NCBI GenBank assembly: GCA_963732595.1
Contig: CAVSZZ010000002.1
Span: 1,612,001 to 1,676,000 of the forward strand
Origin: JAFGXF01 sp963732595
Lineage (GTDB): Bacteria > Chloroflexota > Anaerolineae > Anaerolineales > Anaerolineaceae
Length of the DNA stretch: 64,000 bases
Direction of reading: 5' to 3'
Both the position numbers and the translations under genes were made by a program. The notes beneath the pieces are model-generated. The model ran no database searches and was not told the origin of the DNA. It saw only the letters and a list, made by a program, of their open reading frames with translations. Of the stretch, positions 42,113 through 49,319 are shown in pieces; within the stretch, counting starts at the first letter, position 1, and every line of letters starts with the position of its first letter.

Positions 42113-42116
42113 ATTA

Positions 42117-42521
42117 TTAGATCTTCGTCATGGTAGTGGTGACCAGCAGGACCGAACCCGCCAGGATCATGACCAGCCCGATCCCGAGGGTGGGGACGGC
42201 AAGGCTGCCAGTGTACCCGATGTTGTGGAGGAACCAGCGGCCGGTGAAATACAGGGCGGAGAGCACCAGCAGCACCGCGCTGAACAAATAACCCAACCCG
42301 GCTTTTTCAGGTGGCTGCAGCAACCGGAGCGTGGCCAGGATGTGGAAGCCAGTCAGCATGAGCAGCTCGAAACCGCCATGGTCAGCCAGGCGTGGGCTGA
42401 GTTGGATGCCGTGAACGGATAGATTCACCGGGTCACCCTGGACCTCCCAGGGCAGGAAGATGCCAACCAGGCATAACACTGCTCCGGTCCAGAAAATGGC
42501 GGTTGCGAGTTTGGAACCCAT
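42117..42521 (-). CDS. four-span membrane protein, function unknown
   Basis: 134 residues with about four membrane spans. LFLPWEVQGDP in the first loop and GGFELLMLTGFHILATLRLLQ in the second are conspicuous. No family was recognised. It starts with an ATG that directly abuts the stop of the upstream gene (TGA at 42522-42524), so the two are translationally coupled. The terminator at 42080-42112 closes the pair. Confidence 0.65.
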   Translation of the reverse strand: MGSKLATAIFWTGAVLCLVGIFLPWEVQGDPVNLSVHGIQLSPRLADHGGFELLMLTGFHILATLRLLQPPEKAGLGYLFSAVLLVLSALYFTGRWFLHNIGYTGSLAVPTLGIGLVMILAGSVLLVTTTMTKI

Positions 42522-43058
42522 TCAGATCCGTTTTTGTATTTGCCCGAGGATGATCCACCAGGCTGCCAGGCCCAGGAGCATTAAACCGAGCGTGGCGGCC
42601 AGTGATTGAACGATGAACAGACCGATAAATCCCAGGACAATTGAAATGGTACCCAAAGTCAGATACGAGAGCAGGTTTTGATTGATGGCATCGTTGGCCA
42701 GTTTGATGCTCTCTCGGTAAACGATCTCACCGGTGCTCACCGCCTTCTCAGCACCGTCCAACTCGGTCATCCAAAACCTTCTTTCGGTCCGGGTGACCAG
42801 CTGCCCGGCCGTCTTGATGATATAGATCACCGAAACTTTCAGGATACCGGGAGATTCCGGCTTGAATTCAACCAGGGTTTCGACTTTCCAAATCATCGGG
42901 GAGAAGGCCAGCCAGGTCCCGAACGATGAGCCGCGCTGGAAGATCAGGGCTGTATCCGATCGTTTCAACTTGTAGCCCAGCTTGCTGAAATACGCGGAGG
43001 CCCGCTCGCGGATCAGGGTCTCACTAACTTTGGAAATAAGGCTGGTTTCCAGGATCAT
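42522..43058 (-). CDS. membrane-anchored protein, function unknown
   Basis: 178 residues. The first 115 residues are soluble: LIRERASAYFSKLGYKLKRSDTALIFQRGSSFGTWLAFSPMIWKVETLVEFKPES suggests an alpha/beta pattern, with a basic K-L-K-R patch. Two membrane spans occupy about 132-150 and 155-172, ending IQKRI. It may be a membrane-anchored substrate-binding or stress protein, but no domain is recognised. It is followed without gap by the 134-residue membrane gene. Confidence 0.6.
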   Translation of the reverse strand: MILETSLISKVSETLIRERASAYFSKLGYKLKRSDTALIFQRGSSFGTWLAFSPMIWKVETLVEFKPESPGILKVSVIYIIKTAGQLVTRTERRFWMTELDGAEKAVSTGEIVYRESIKLANDAINQNLLSYLTLGTISIVLGFIGLFIVQSLAATLGLMLLGLAAWWIILGQIQKRI

Positions 43059-43386
43059 AGCGATAAGTGGCTTTGTCTATCAGGCAATATTTTCATTTTA
43101 GCATTCGTAACCGGAAGTGATTCAATGGGAAAGCAACCAGTTTATCGGATTCAACTTTAGGAATCCATTTTCGATCAACAACCAGACACAATGACATCCC
43201 TCCGGTGAGGTTGAAAGCCATCCCAATTATGACATAAATTCCACAGAGCACAAGCAAGCTGCCTCTTCACTCAGAGGGAGCTGTGGAAGTGTGCAAACGG
43301 AGATCTTTTCACCCGTCGCCTGGAAAATGACGTTGTGTTTACCATCCATGCAGAATCTGGTGCATGAAAATAGAAGTATTTGCATC

Positions 43387-43415
43387 TTGACATACTGTAT
43401 AACGTACAGTATAAT
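43387..43415 (+). promoter_or_regulatory. consensus promoter with embedded PadR-type operator
   Basis: TTGACA (43387-43392), 17-base spacer, TATAAT (43410-43415). The spacer and -10 overlap the palindrome ATACTGTA-TAACG-TACAGTAT (43392-43412), typical in form of PadR operators. It lies 19 bases before the PadR start, so autoregulation is likely. Confidence 0.8.
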
Positions 43416-43433
43416 AGAGAAAGGAGTAAGGAA

Positions 43434-43778
43434 ATGGATCAAAAAGAAATGACCAACAATGTAATACTGGAGTTGAGGCGCGGGGTATTGGTGCTGGCCG
43501 CACTCAGCCAACTGGATCGGGAGCAGTACGGTTATTCGTTGCTGAAAACGCTCTCGGACCGGGGGCTGGGCATCGACCAGGGCACGCTTTACCCTCTGCT
43601 GCGCCGGCTGGAAACACAGGGTGTGTTGCGGTCGGCCTGGCGTGTGGAAGATGCCCACCCGCGCCGTTACTATGTCGTGAGTGAGGCGGGCGAAAAGGTC
43701 CTGCCAAAGCTCAAACAGGAATGGTTGGACCTGGTCGAATCCATGGACAGCCTATTGAATGAAAAGAAGGGAAAATAA
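43434..43778 (+). CDS. PadR-family transcriptional regulator
   Basis: 114 residues from ATG at 43434. This start is chosen because AAAGGAG lies just upstream and the further upstream frame is inside the promoter. The winged-helix PadR core is visible: VLVLAALSQLDREQYGYSLLKTLSDRG, then GIDQGTLYPLLRRLETQGVLRSAW and PRRYYVVSEAG. By family knowledge it represses its own operon until a ligand binds. The next gene (HAAS-domain membrane protein) starts at 43780, almost touching the stop, a standard PadR/HAAS arrangement. Ligand unknown. Confidence 0.9.
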   Translation: MDQKEMTNNVILELRRGVLVLAALSQLDREQYGYSLLKTLSDRGLGIDQGTLYPLLRRLETQGVLRSAWRVEDAHPRRYYVVSEAGEKVLPKLKQEWLDLVESMDSLLNEKKGK

Positions 43779-43779
43779 A

Positions 43780-44820
43780 ATGAGTCTCATCGATAGTTAT
43801 ATTCAAGCTGTTGGGAAGGACCTGCCGCGAAAGAACCGGGCAGATATCGAGGCAGAAATCCGTTCATTGATTGAAGACACCCTGGCCGATCGCAGCAAGG
43901 CGGCCAAACGACCGGTGGACGAAGCCATGACAGTTGTAGTGCTCAAGGAGTTCGGCTCTCCTGAAAAGATGGCTGCTTCCTACCGCTCTACAGATTACCT
44001 GGTTGGCCCGCGTTTCTTCCGTACTTTCCTGTTGGTGGCGCGTATTGTACTGCCGGTTATGGCAGCTTTCAACCTGGCCGTGCTCCTGCTTGGCACCATT
44101 CAATCCGGGTTTACCTGGGCGGGTTTTGGGCTCGATCTTATGAAGGCATGCGGCAACTTCTTCAACATGTCATTCATGGGTCTGGGCTGGGCAGTCATTG
44201 CGTTGGCCATACTCGAACGTACCGTCCCTGATACTTCGAAAGAAGAAGAGTTTGATCCGCGCAAGCTCGAGGCGGTCGATACTCCCGAGAAGGAATTCAG
44301 ACCCTGGGAGTTGATCGTCGATTTGGTCTTCACCATCGTTGTGATCGTGCTCTTCAACGTTTACCCGGATAAGATCGGTCTGTACTATATCACCAGCTTG
44401 GGAGATACGAATGTGCATTTCCTGCCGGTATTGACGGCCGAATTCTTCCGCTACATGCCGTTCTTTAACATGTTGTGGGGTTTAAAGGTTGCCCTGGATG
44501 TCTACCTGTTGAGTCAGCGCACCTGGCGGAGTGGCACACGTTGGGCACAGGTAGCTCTGAGCCTTCTGACCATTGGTGTGCTGTTCAGCCTGCTGGTGGG
44601 TGCACCGATCCTCGAGGTCACCAGCCAGGCTCTCCTGGCGGCCGGCTGGTCTCCCGAGCTGGTGAATGCTTTCCCGGCTTTCCTGTGGGAACTGGGCTAC
44701 ACCGGCCTGCGCGCCCTGTTTGGGCTGCTGATCGTGCTTGAATTGGTGCATGTCGGACAGCAAGCGCGCCTGCTTGTAAAGCGCCTGCAGGCTGCCACCA
44801 TCCCTTTGGGGAAAGCGTAA
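43780..44820 (+). CDS. HAAS-domain multi-span membrane protein
   Basis: 346 residues from ATG 43780. The N-terminal soluble part MSLIDSYIQAVGKDLPRKNRADIEAEIRSLIEDTLADR ... VVVLKEFGSPEKMAASYR is the HAAS signalling/permease-prefix domain that accompanies PadR regulators. About six membrane spans follow. The protein probably senses envelope stress or works with a transporter; this is not established. It begins two bases after the PadR stop, so the two are coupled. A strong terminator ends the operon at 44834-44865. Confidence 0.8.
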   Translation: MSLIDSYIQAVGKDLPRKNRADIEAEIRSLIEDTLADRSKAAKRPVDEAMTVVVLKEFGSPEKMAASYRSTDYLVGPRFFRTFLLVARIVLPVMAAFNLAVLLLGTIQSGFTWAGFGLDLMKACGNFFNMSFMGLGWAVIALAILERTVPDTSKEEEFDPRKLEAVDTPEKEFRPWELIVDLVFTIVVIVLFNVYPDKIGLYYITSLGDTNVHFLPVLTAEFFRYMPFFNMLWGLKVALDVYLLSQRTWRSGTRWAQVALSLLTIGVLFSLLVGAPILEVTSQALLAAGWSPELVNAFPAFLWELGYTGLRALFGLLIVLELVHVGQQARLLVKRLQAATIPLGKA

Positions 44821-44833
44821 ATTACCTGCAGAG

Positions 44834-44865
44834 AAACACCCGGGATATGAATCCCGGGTGTTTTT
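44834..44865 (+). terminator. strong hairpin terminator
   Basis: Perfect 12-bp stem AAACACCCGGGA / TCCCGGGTGTTT, loop TATGAA, followed by TTTT. It lies just past the HAAS gene stop at 44820. Confidence 0.9.
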
Positions 44866-44932
44866 ATTCGCAGTATTAAGTTTCGGCACTAATCCTTGGG
44901 GTTTTGCAGGCAACTAGGTGCTGGATCGTGCT

Positions 44933-45952
44933 TTAGCTGCAGGACCCTTTCTGATCAGATTGATAGGCGATCTCGATCGTCCCACCCGGCATGAAATTTG
45001 AGGCCAGATAATTGAAGGCTTGTTCCCGGTCTTCACCCTTGTTATTCGATGAAAAGATCTGGTCGCAAAAAGCGGCGATATCCTCGATGATCCGTTCGTA
45101 GCGATAATAGGCCAGGGCGGTCTGATCGACCTTTGCCGGACCATAACCCTGGTAGAACAGTGCTTCCTCTTCACGGGCAGTATGCCCGCGAAAACCCTGC
45201 CCGCCGCCGGGGAACATCAGATCGCGTTCTTTGGGTGCATAGATGGGATCATCCCAATCGACAATAAACATTTCATCATTCCCGTCGATCAGGATATTCC
45301 CGGCATGCAGGTCCGCGTGACATAAGACCCGGGCGGGTGGATTTTCATGAAGCGCCTGTGCACGTCTTTCTGCACGCTCGACCAGATCGAGGATCTCATT
45401 GCATTTGCTCTTAAGGAAGGCCACCAGTTTATCACCGACCGGGTCCAACGTTGAGTCCTGCTCAATTTGCGTCAGATATCCCTTGACGGTTTCGCGCGCC
45501 AGTGGAGAATAGGTTTCCCATTTGATCTCGCTTTTTATTGCCTCTGGCAGGTTGGTGGAGTGAATGCGTCGGAGGGTTTGCCCGAGCTCGATCCAGTGAC
45601 GATCGGACAGATCCATCTCATATCCATCCCGGCCTTCAATATATGGATACAGGATGACGGTGAAGTCGCCCAGGTTCGCCCACAGCCGACCGGATGGGGT
45701 GGCCAGGGGTGCGATGATCGGGCGGATACCCATTCCGCTGAGGTATTTTGGCAGGGTTACAGAGGTCTCATTGAAGAATCCGCTTTTGAGTTTTACAAAA
45801 TGGGAGTTGTGATCGTCTGTCTCTGCGCGGTAGACGGCTGCGTTCCGATCGACACCCAGCGGTAGGAACTCAAGGCATGGATGCTGAAGGGCAAATTCCT
45901 TCTCCAGGCAAGCGATCAGCGCTTCGTCGTTGAGGGTCGGTTTTTCAAGCAC
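44933..45952 (-). CDS. aminoglycoside phosphotransferase (APH)-like kinase
   Basis: 339 residues with an APH/choline-kinase fold. The catalytic loop is VLCHADLHAGNILID (Asp of HADLHAGN), the metal-binding segment is MFIVDWDDP, and the N-terminal nucleotide part has AAVYRAETDDHNSHFVKLK. The arrangement is close to spectinomycin-type APH(9) or MTR-kinase-like proteins, but drug phosphorylation is not proven; many homologues phosphorylate small metabolites. The ATG lies 21 bases after the lipoprotein stop on the same strand, so they are co-transcribed. The neighbouring Erm gene makes a drug-related role plausible as inference only. Confidence 0.75.
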   Translation of the reverse strand: MLEKPTLNDEALIACLEKEFALQHPCLEFLPLGVDRNAAVYRAETDDHNSHFVKLKSGFFNETSVTLPKYLSGMGIRPIIAPLATPSGRLWANLGDFTVILYPYIEGRDGYEMDLSDRHWIELGQTLRRIHSTNLPEAIKSEIKWETYSPLARETVKGYLTQIEQDSTLDPVGDKLVAFLKSKCNEILDLVERAERRAQALHENPPARVLCHADLHAGNILIDGNDEMFIVDWDDPIYAPKERDLMFPGGGQGFRGHTAREEEALFYQGYGPAKVDQTALAYYRYERIIEDIAAFCDQIFSSNNKGEDREQAFNYLASNFMPGGTIEIAYQSDQKGSCS

Positions 45953-45973
45953 GGGTCGGGCGTTTATTAAAAA

Positions 45974-46948
45974 TTAATAATCGGCCAGGACCTGTCTGAT
46001 CCAGGCGATAATCTTCTCATTATTGACCATCTGGCCGAAGCCGAAATTGTTCTCCTCGTAGACCTTGGTTTGAGGACAATGATAGGTGGGATCGGCGCCG
46101 TTAAACGTATTTTCGGCAAGAATTTCGCCGGTCAGCATATCGCGCACCATCAGCATGGATTGCTGGCGCATCACTCCGATCGAATCGGTCAGCCCTTGAT
46201 CGTTGGCATACTGACAGCTAGTGACTTCATCGTAGGTATCAAGGCGGGATACCGAAAATTGAACGCTTCCTGGGGTGGTGGTGGCCAGGTCTTCGGGTAG
46301 CCAATTAATACCGGCCTGGGCTGCCAGCATGCTCTGAACCAACTGGGGATCAAGACCCGGATCCACCGGCATGCTTTCATAGACCTCGGTGTAATCGCAG
46401 ACCAGGATCCTGCCTTGTTCACCGGCCGGAATGGTCGAGCCAATGAGGGGATTGGTAGGGAGTACCTCCTGGTAACAGGCTTCGGCCATGGCAGCCTCGA
46501 GCAGCGCCTGACCGTCCTCTCCGCTGTCGTCGGCCAATAGCTTGTTCGTCTGTCCAACCGCCTGGTCGATCTGCATACGCAGGCTGTCCGTGGTGGTTAG
46601 GCCTGTGGCCAGGTCATACTTTTCCAGCGCAGCCAGGTAATGCGCGGATGCGCGCAGGTCGTCACCCCAGCTGAGATACAGTTCAGCGGCACGGTCATCC
46701 AGCTCAACCGCATGGACTTCGGCATACGCTGGCTGCTCGCTGCGCAGGTCTGCGAGGATCGGGAGAGCAGCTTCGAAATCCTTCTGTGTTTCGAGTTGGT
46801 TGATCTGATCGATCGCGACAATAACCGGATCTTCGGTGGGCGCGGCAGTGAGGGTTGGGGTGGGGGCGTTGATCGGGCTGGGCTGGCAACCTGCCAATCC
46901 CAGGCTTATGAGCATCAAAATGCTGAATAGAGCAATTCGTTTTTTCAT
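45974..46948 (-). CDS. lipoprotein, function unknown
   Basis: 324 residues. It has an N-terminal lipoprotein signal peptide with the lipobox LAGC (near residue 20, MISLGLAGCQPSP in outline), then a Thr/Pro-rich linker. The next region (about 40-150) is helical with repeat-like DLRSEQPAYAEVHAVELDDRAAELYLSWGDDLRASAHYLAALEKYDLATGL, suggesting two or three TPR-like hairpins. The rest has no recognised domain. It would be anchored in the cytoplasmic membrane facing outwards. It precedes the APH gene in an operon. No substrate is suggested. Confidence 0.7.
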   Translation of the reverse strand: MKKRIALFSILMLISLGLAGCQPSPINAPTPTLTAAPTEDPVIVAIDQINQLETQKDFEAALPILADLRSEQPAYAEVHAVELDDRAAELYLSWGDDLRASAHYLAALEKYDLATGLTTTDSLRMQIDQAVGQTNKLLADDSGEDGQALLEAAMAEACYQEVLPTNPLIGSTIPAGEQGRILVCDYTEVYESMPVDPGLDPQLVQSMLAAQAGINWLPEDLATTTPGSVQFSVSRLDTYDEVTSCQYANDQGLTDSIGVMRQQSMLMVRDMLTGEILAENTFNGADPTYHCPQTKVYEENNFGFGQMVNNEKIIAWIRQVLADY

Positions 46949-47076
46949 GGCGTCCCTCTAGGTTTGATGGAATTATTCCCAATTATGACATAAAACAAAT
47001 GGGTTGCATTCACAGCATTTATCCACAACGCTTCATAGCCAGGGATCACTTTCAATGGTCAAATCACATCCCATTC

Positions 47077-47105
47077 TTGACAGGTAAATCCGCTCTGACT
47101 ATAAT
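47077..47105 (+). promoter_or_regulatory. consensus sigma70-type promoter of the erm leader
   Basis: TTGACA (47077-47082), exactly 17 bases, TATAAT (47100-47105). Expected start near 47112, only a few bases before the leader ATG at 47115, so the leader peptide would be leaderless or nearly so. Confidence 0.8.
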
Positions 47106-47114
47106 ACTTTCACT

Positions 47115-47144
47115 ATGATGATTCGCATCCGCAATTTAGATTAA
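47115..47144 (+). CDS. erm leader peptide MMIRIRNLD
   Basis: Nine codons: ATG ATG ATT CGC ATC CGC AAT TTA GAT TAA. It contains Arg-Ile-Arg, the +X+ motif at which macrolide-bound ribosomes are known to stall (compare the MRLR part of the ErmD/ErmK leader). It lies directly after a perfect promoter and upstream of two terminator hairpins and erm. An 8-base stretch of its coding sequence (ATCCGCAA, 47127-47134) is complementary to TTGCGGAT at 47174-47181, so stalling could change RNA folding. Too short for ordinary gene finders; the case rests on the motif, the position and the structures that follow. Confidence 0.65.
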   Translation: MMIRIRNLD

Positions 47145-47204
47145 CCAGATCTCCACGCCTTCCCCTATCTACTTTGCGGATTGTTATAAGTTATTTATCT
47201 GAAT

Positions 47205-47251
47205 AAATGTCCCCTGGACCCGTGATAGGATCGCGGTTCAGGGCATTTTTT
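47205..47251 (+). terminator. attenuator terminator 1 in the erm leader
   Basis: AAATGTCCCCTGGACCCGTGAT pairs with ATCGCGGTTCAGGGCATTT, followed by TTT. The long stem with two mismatched bulges and the T6 tract makes it a strong intrinsic terminator upstream of erm rather than downstream of any gene. Confidence 0.75.
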
Positions 47252-47259
47252 ATTGCCTG

Positions 47260-47307
47260 AAAATGCGAGCGAATGGCTGAGAGATCAGTCACCGTCTTGC
47301 ATTTTTT
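47260..47307 (+). terminator. attenuator terminator 2 in the erm leader
   Basis: AAAATGCGAG (47260-47269) pairs with CTTGCATTTT (47296-47305) at nine of ten positions, followed by further T's. Lies between terminator 1 and the erm start, as in leaders with tandem attenuators. Confidence 0.55.
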
Positions 47308-47337
47308 GTTTCCCCGGTTTTTGTCAAAGAGGAAAAC

Positions 47338-48156
47338 ATGGCAATTGAAAAACAACCACAACTATTTCTGGCTCAAAATCTCCTGCGAAATCCGAGCCTT
47401 GTGCGTCAACTGATCAATGAAATTCCCCTATGCAACCAGGATACCGTCGTGGAGATCGGTGCGGGACGCGGCATCATCACCTCCGAACTGGCGCAGATCG
47501 CCCGCCAGGTCATTGCAATCGAGATCGATCCTGCGTTCGTACAATTGCTGCGGCGACGTTTTCAAAACGCTGACAATGTCCAGATCGTGTCCGGGGATTA
47601 CCTGCAATACCAGTTAACTGAAAGGGAATACAATCTGTTTGGTAACATTCCCTTCAACCGATCGGCAGCTATCCTGCGAAAAGTCCTTGATGTGGATCCG
47701 ACACCCCTGAAAGCCTGCCTTGTTTTACAAAAGGAGGCTGCCGAGAAATTTGCCGGTTATCCGCGTGAGACGCAGTTCTCGGTGTTGGCTAAAGCCCGCT
47801 TCACTCTGCGGATCGTGCGAGATTTGCACCGGTCGGATTTCTTACCGGTACCTGCAGTGGAAACAGTATTATTGAGAATCGAGCGACGTAAGGAGCCTTT
47901 GGTGCTGTCGGAGGACCGGGAATTATATGAACGGTTCATCCGTCATGGATTTGGCACCTGGCGTCAGAGTCTGAAATCGATCTTCAGGAATGTCTTTAGT
48001 TATAAACAATGGAAACACCTGTCGCGTGAGCTGGGCTTTGCGCTGAAGGCCACACCCACCGACCTGACGTTTGACCAGTGGCTGGGGTTGTTTAATTATT
48101 ATCGAAGTATTGTTGGAAAATGTGGGGGCGCGCAGCGTAAAAGTCAACAAATGTAA
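47338..48156 (+). CDS. erm: Erm-type 23S rRNA (adenine-N6)-dimethyltransferase
   Basis: 272 residues, a KsgA/Erm-family SAM methyltransferase. SAM motif VEIGAGRGIIT (38-48), IAIEIDPAFV, DYLQYQL, and the catalytic NIPFNRSA (103-110) are visible; the C-terminal helical part has LVLQKEAAEKFAGYP and FLPVPAVETVLLRI. The NIPFNRS form, the C-terminal domain length, and above all the regulatory leader upstream favour Erm (A2058 of 23S rRNA, giving macrolide-lincosamide-streptogramin B resistance) over KsgA, which methylates 16S rRNA. A GAGG site precedes the ATG. Expected regulation is by ribosome stalling on the leader peptide and transcription attenuation. Confidence 0.8.
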   Translation: MAIEKQPQLFLAQNLLRNPSLVRQLINEIPLCNQDTVVEIGAGRGIITSELAQIARQVIAIEIDPAFVQLLRRRFQNADNVQIVSGDYLQYQLTEREYNLFGNIPFNRSAAILRKVLDVDPTPLKACLVLQKEAAEKFAGYPRETQFSVLAKARFTLRIVRDLHRSDFLPVPAVETVLLRIERRKEPLVLSEDRELYERFIRHGFGTWRQSLKSIFRNVFSYKQWKHLSRELGFALKATPTDLTFDQWLGLFNYYRSIVGKCGGAQRKSQQM

Positions 48157-48245
48157 AACCCTTGTGTGTGTGGGGGAGGGGCGGAAATTCACTTATGATG
48201 GAAGATAATACCGGGACGAAGAGGATTTATTATCCCCTCCAGATA

Positions 48246-48695
48246 TCAAAGACCCAGATCTGGCTGATGCTCGATTAGTTTTCTAAGTATCTCCAGGTAT
48301 CCCTTTGTTTGCTCGATCACTTGCTTCGTTTCCGAGCGTGAGACCAGGCCAACCGTTTCGTATATCAGACGATGGCGCTTGCGCCTCATCTGGTCAAAGA
48401 AATCGGTCAGGGTTGGGTTGATTTTCTGGAATTTTTCGCGAATGAATGCCACCACGGTCGCGTGTTGGTCAGGGCCTCTTGGTCGGTACCCTTCTGTCAA
48501 CATGACCGCTCGACTTGCCTGAAGCAAGGCATTATAGGCCATGCTGTAAGCCCAATCAGGGTCATCATCCAGATTCCGTTGAGCTGCTTTGAGATCGCGG
48601 TTGGCGATACTCAACAAGTGCTCAATCTCTTCATGAGCAGCTTTGTAGGACCTGATGCGATCTAGTTTGATCAATTCATCATAAGGCATGAGCAT
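48246..48695 (-). CDS. HEPN-domain protein of a HEPN-MNT pair
   Basis: 149 residues. The HEPN fold is suggested by ADxx-type helices: SYKAAHEEIEHLLSIANRDLKAAQRNLDDDPDWAYSMAYNALLQASRAVMLTEGYRPRG, followed by the basic motif MRRKRHRLIYETVG where HEPN RNases of this type have their R/H active residues. It would act as the toxin, an RNase held inactive by the neighbouring MNT nucleotidyltransferase, which may modify it with AMP. The gene overlaps the MNT gene by 17 bases, so they are co-translated. The long palindrome at 49260-49295 upstream of MNT probably controls both. Confidence 0.8.
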   Translation of the reverse strand: MLMPYDELIKLDRIRSYKAAHEEIEHLLSIANRDLKAAQRNLDDDPDWAYSMAYNALLQASRAVMLTEGYRPRGPDQHATVVAFIREKFQKINPTLTDFFDQMRRKRHRLIYETVGLVSRSETKQVIEQTKGYLEILRKLIEHQPDLGL

Positions 48696-49248
48696 CTCCT
48701 ATCAGGAAGATCTTTGGTGACATCAGAATGTTAGTCACCAGCGGATCTTTGCGAATCTTACGCTCCAGCCATTCACCGGATTCAAAAGTGATGAAATTGA
48801 TCTGGCGTTTTAATTCAGCTTCTAATTCGGCGATTAAACCCGACAGCCTGGCCAGATCGATCTTGCCGATGATTAACAGATCGATATCCGAGTTAAGGTC
48901 AGATTCACCGGAAGCATATGAACCAAATATCAGTATACAATTAATCGACCCCATTTTGTCAAGCTTTGACCGGATGACATCTCCCAGCCCGACCGTCTTC
49001 AGGATGATCGAGGACAGTTCGTCTTTAATCGGGCAGGCATTGTTGATGTGATAGTTCTTGGATTGACTGGTGGTTGAGCTGGATAGAACTCCGGCGCTTT
49101 CGAGGTTGTTCAATTCCCGCCAGACACCACTGTAATACTCATCGATATGAGCGGATAGGACCCGGGCATTGTGCGAAATTCCCGGAGACATAAAAAAAGC
49201 CTTCAGGATCTTAACTCGAACGCGAGAGGCGAACAGACGCTCCAGCAT
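48679..49248 (-). CDS. HTH-nucleotidyltransferase (MNT), antitoxin of the HEPN pair
   Basis: 189 residues. The N-terminal half is a winged helix (SRVRVKILKAFFMSPGISHNARVLSAHID ... VWRELNNLESAGVLSS), the C-terminal half a minimal nucleotidyltransferase with the catalytic GSYASGESDLNSDIDLLIIG (Ser and two Asp of the G-S-x10-D-x-D motif). By family knowledge MNT proteins neutralise HEPN RNases, in some cases by AMPylation. The added HTH suggests that it binds its own operator; the 16-bp-arm palindrome 12 bases before the ATG is the obvious site. Start ATG at 49248; the HEPN gene follows with a 17-base overlap. Confidence 0.85.
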   Translation of the reverse strand: MLERLFASRVRVKILKAFFMSPGISHNARVLSAHIDEYYSGVWRELNNLESAGVLSSSTTSQSKNYHINNACPIKDELSSIILKTVGLGDVIRSKLDKMGSINCILIFGSYASGESDLNSDIDLLIIGKIDLARLSGLIAELEAELKRQINFITFESGEWLERKIRKDPLVTNILMSPKIFLIGDAHAL

Positions 49249-49259
49249 ATATTTATTGT

Positions 49260-49295
49260 ATCACAATAAGTGATAATAATATCACTTATTGTGAT
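49260..49295. promoter_or_regulatory. 36-base operator palindrome upstream of MNT-HEPN
   Basis: ATCACAATAAGTGATA-ATAA-TATCACTTATTGTGAT, perfect 16-bp arms with a 4-base centre. It also holds the inner pair AGTGATA/TATCACT. Position immediately before the HTH-MNT start suggests binding by that protein. Confidence 0.8.
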
Positions 49296-49319
49296 AACTC
49301 TTCCATGCATGCTATGAAT

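Noticed and set aside
47018..47026. TTATCCACA, a perfect DnaA-box-like 9-mer
   Set aside because: Only one copy, with no second box, AT-rich unwinding region or replication genes nearby, so no origin is claimed.
47338..48156. KsgA (16S rRNA dimethyladenosine transferase) as an alternative to Erm
   Set aside because: The NIPFNRS motif and the drug-type leader with R-I-R and attenuators favour Erm; KsgA genes are not normally preceded by such a leader. The motif alone would not be decisive.
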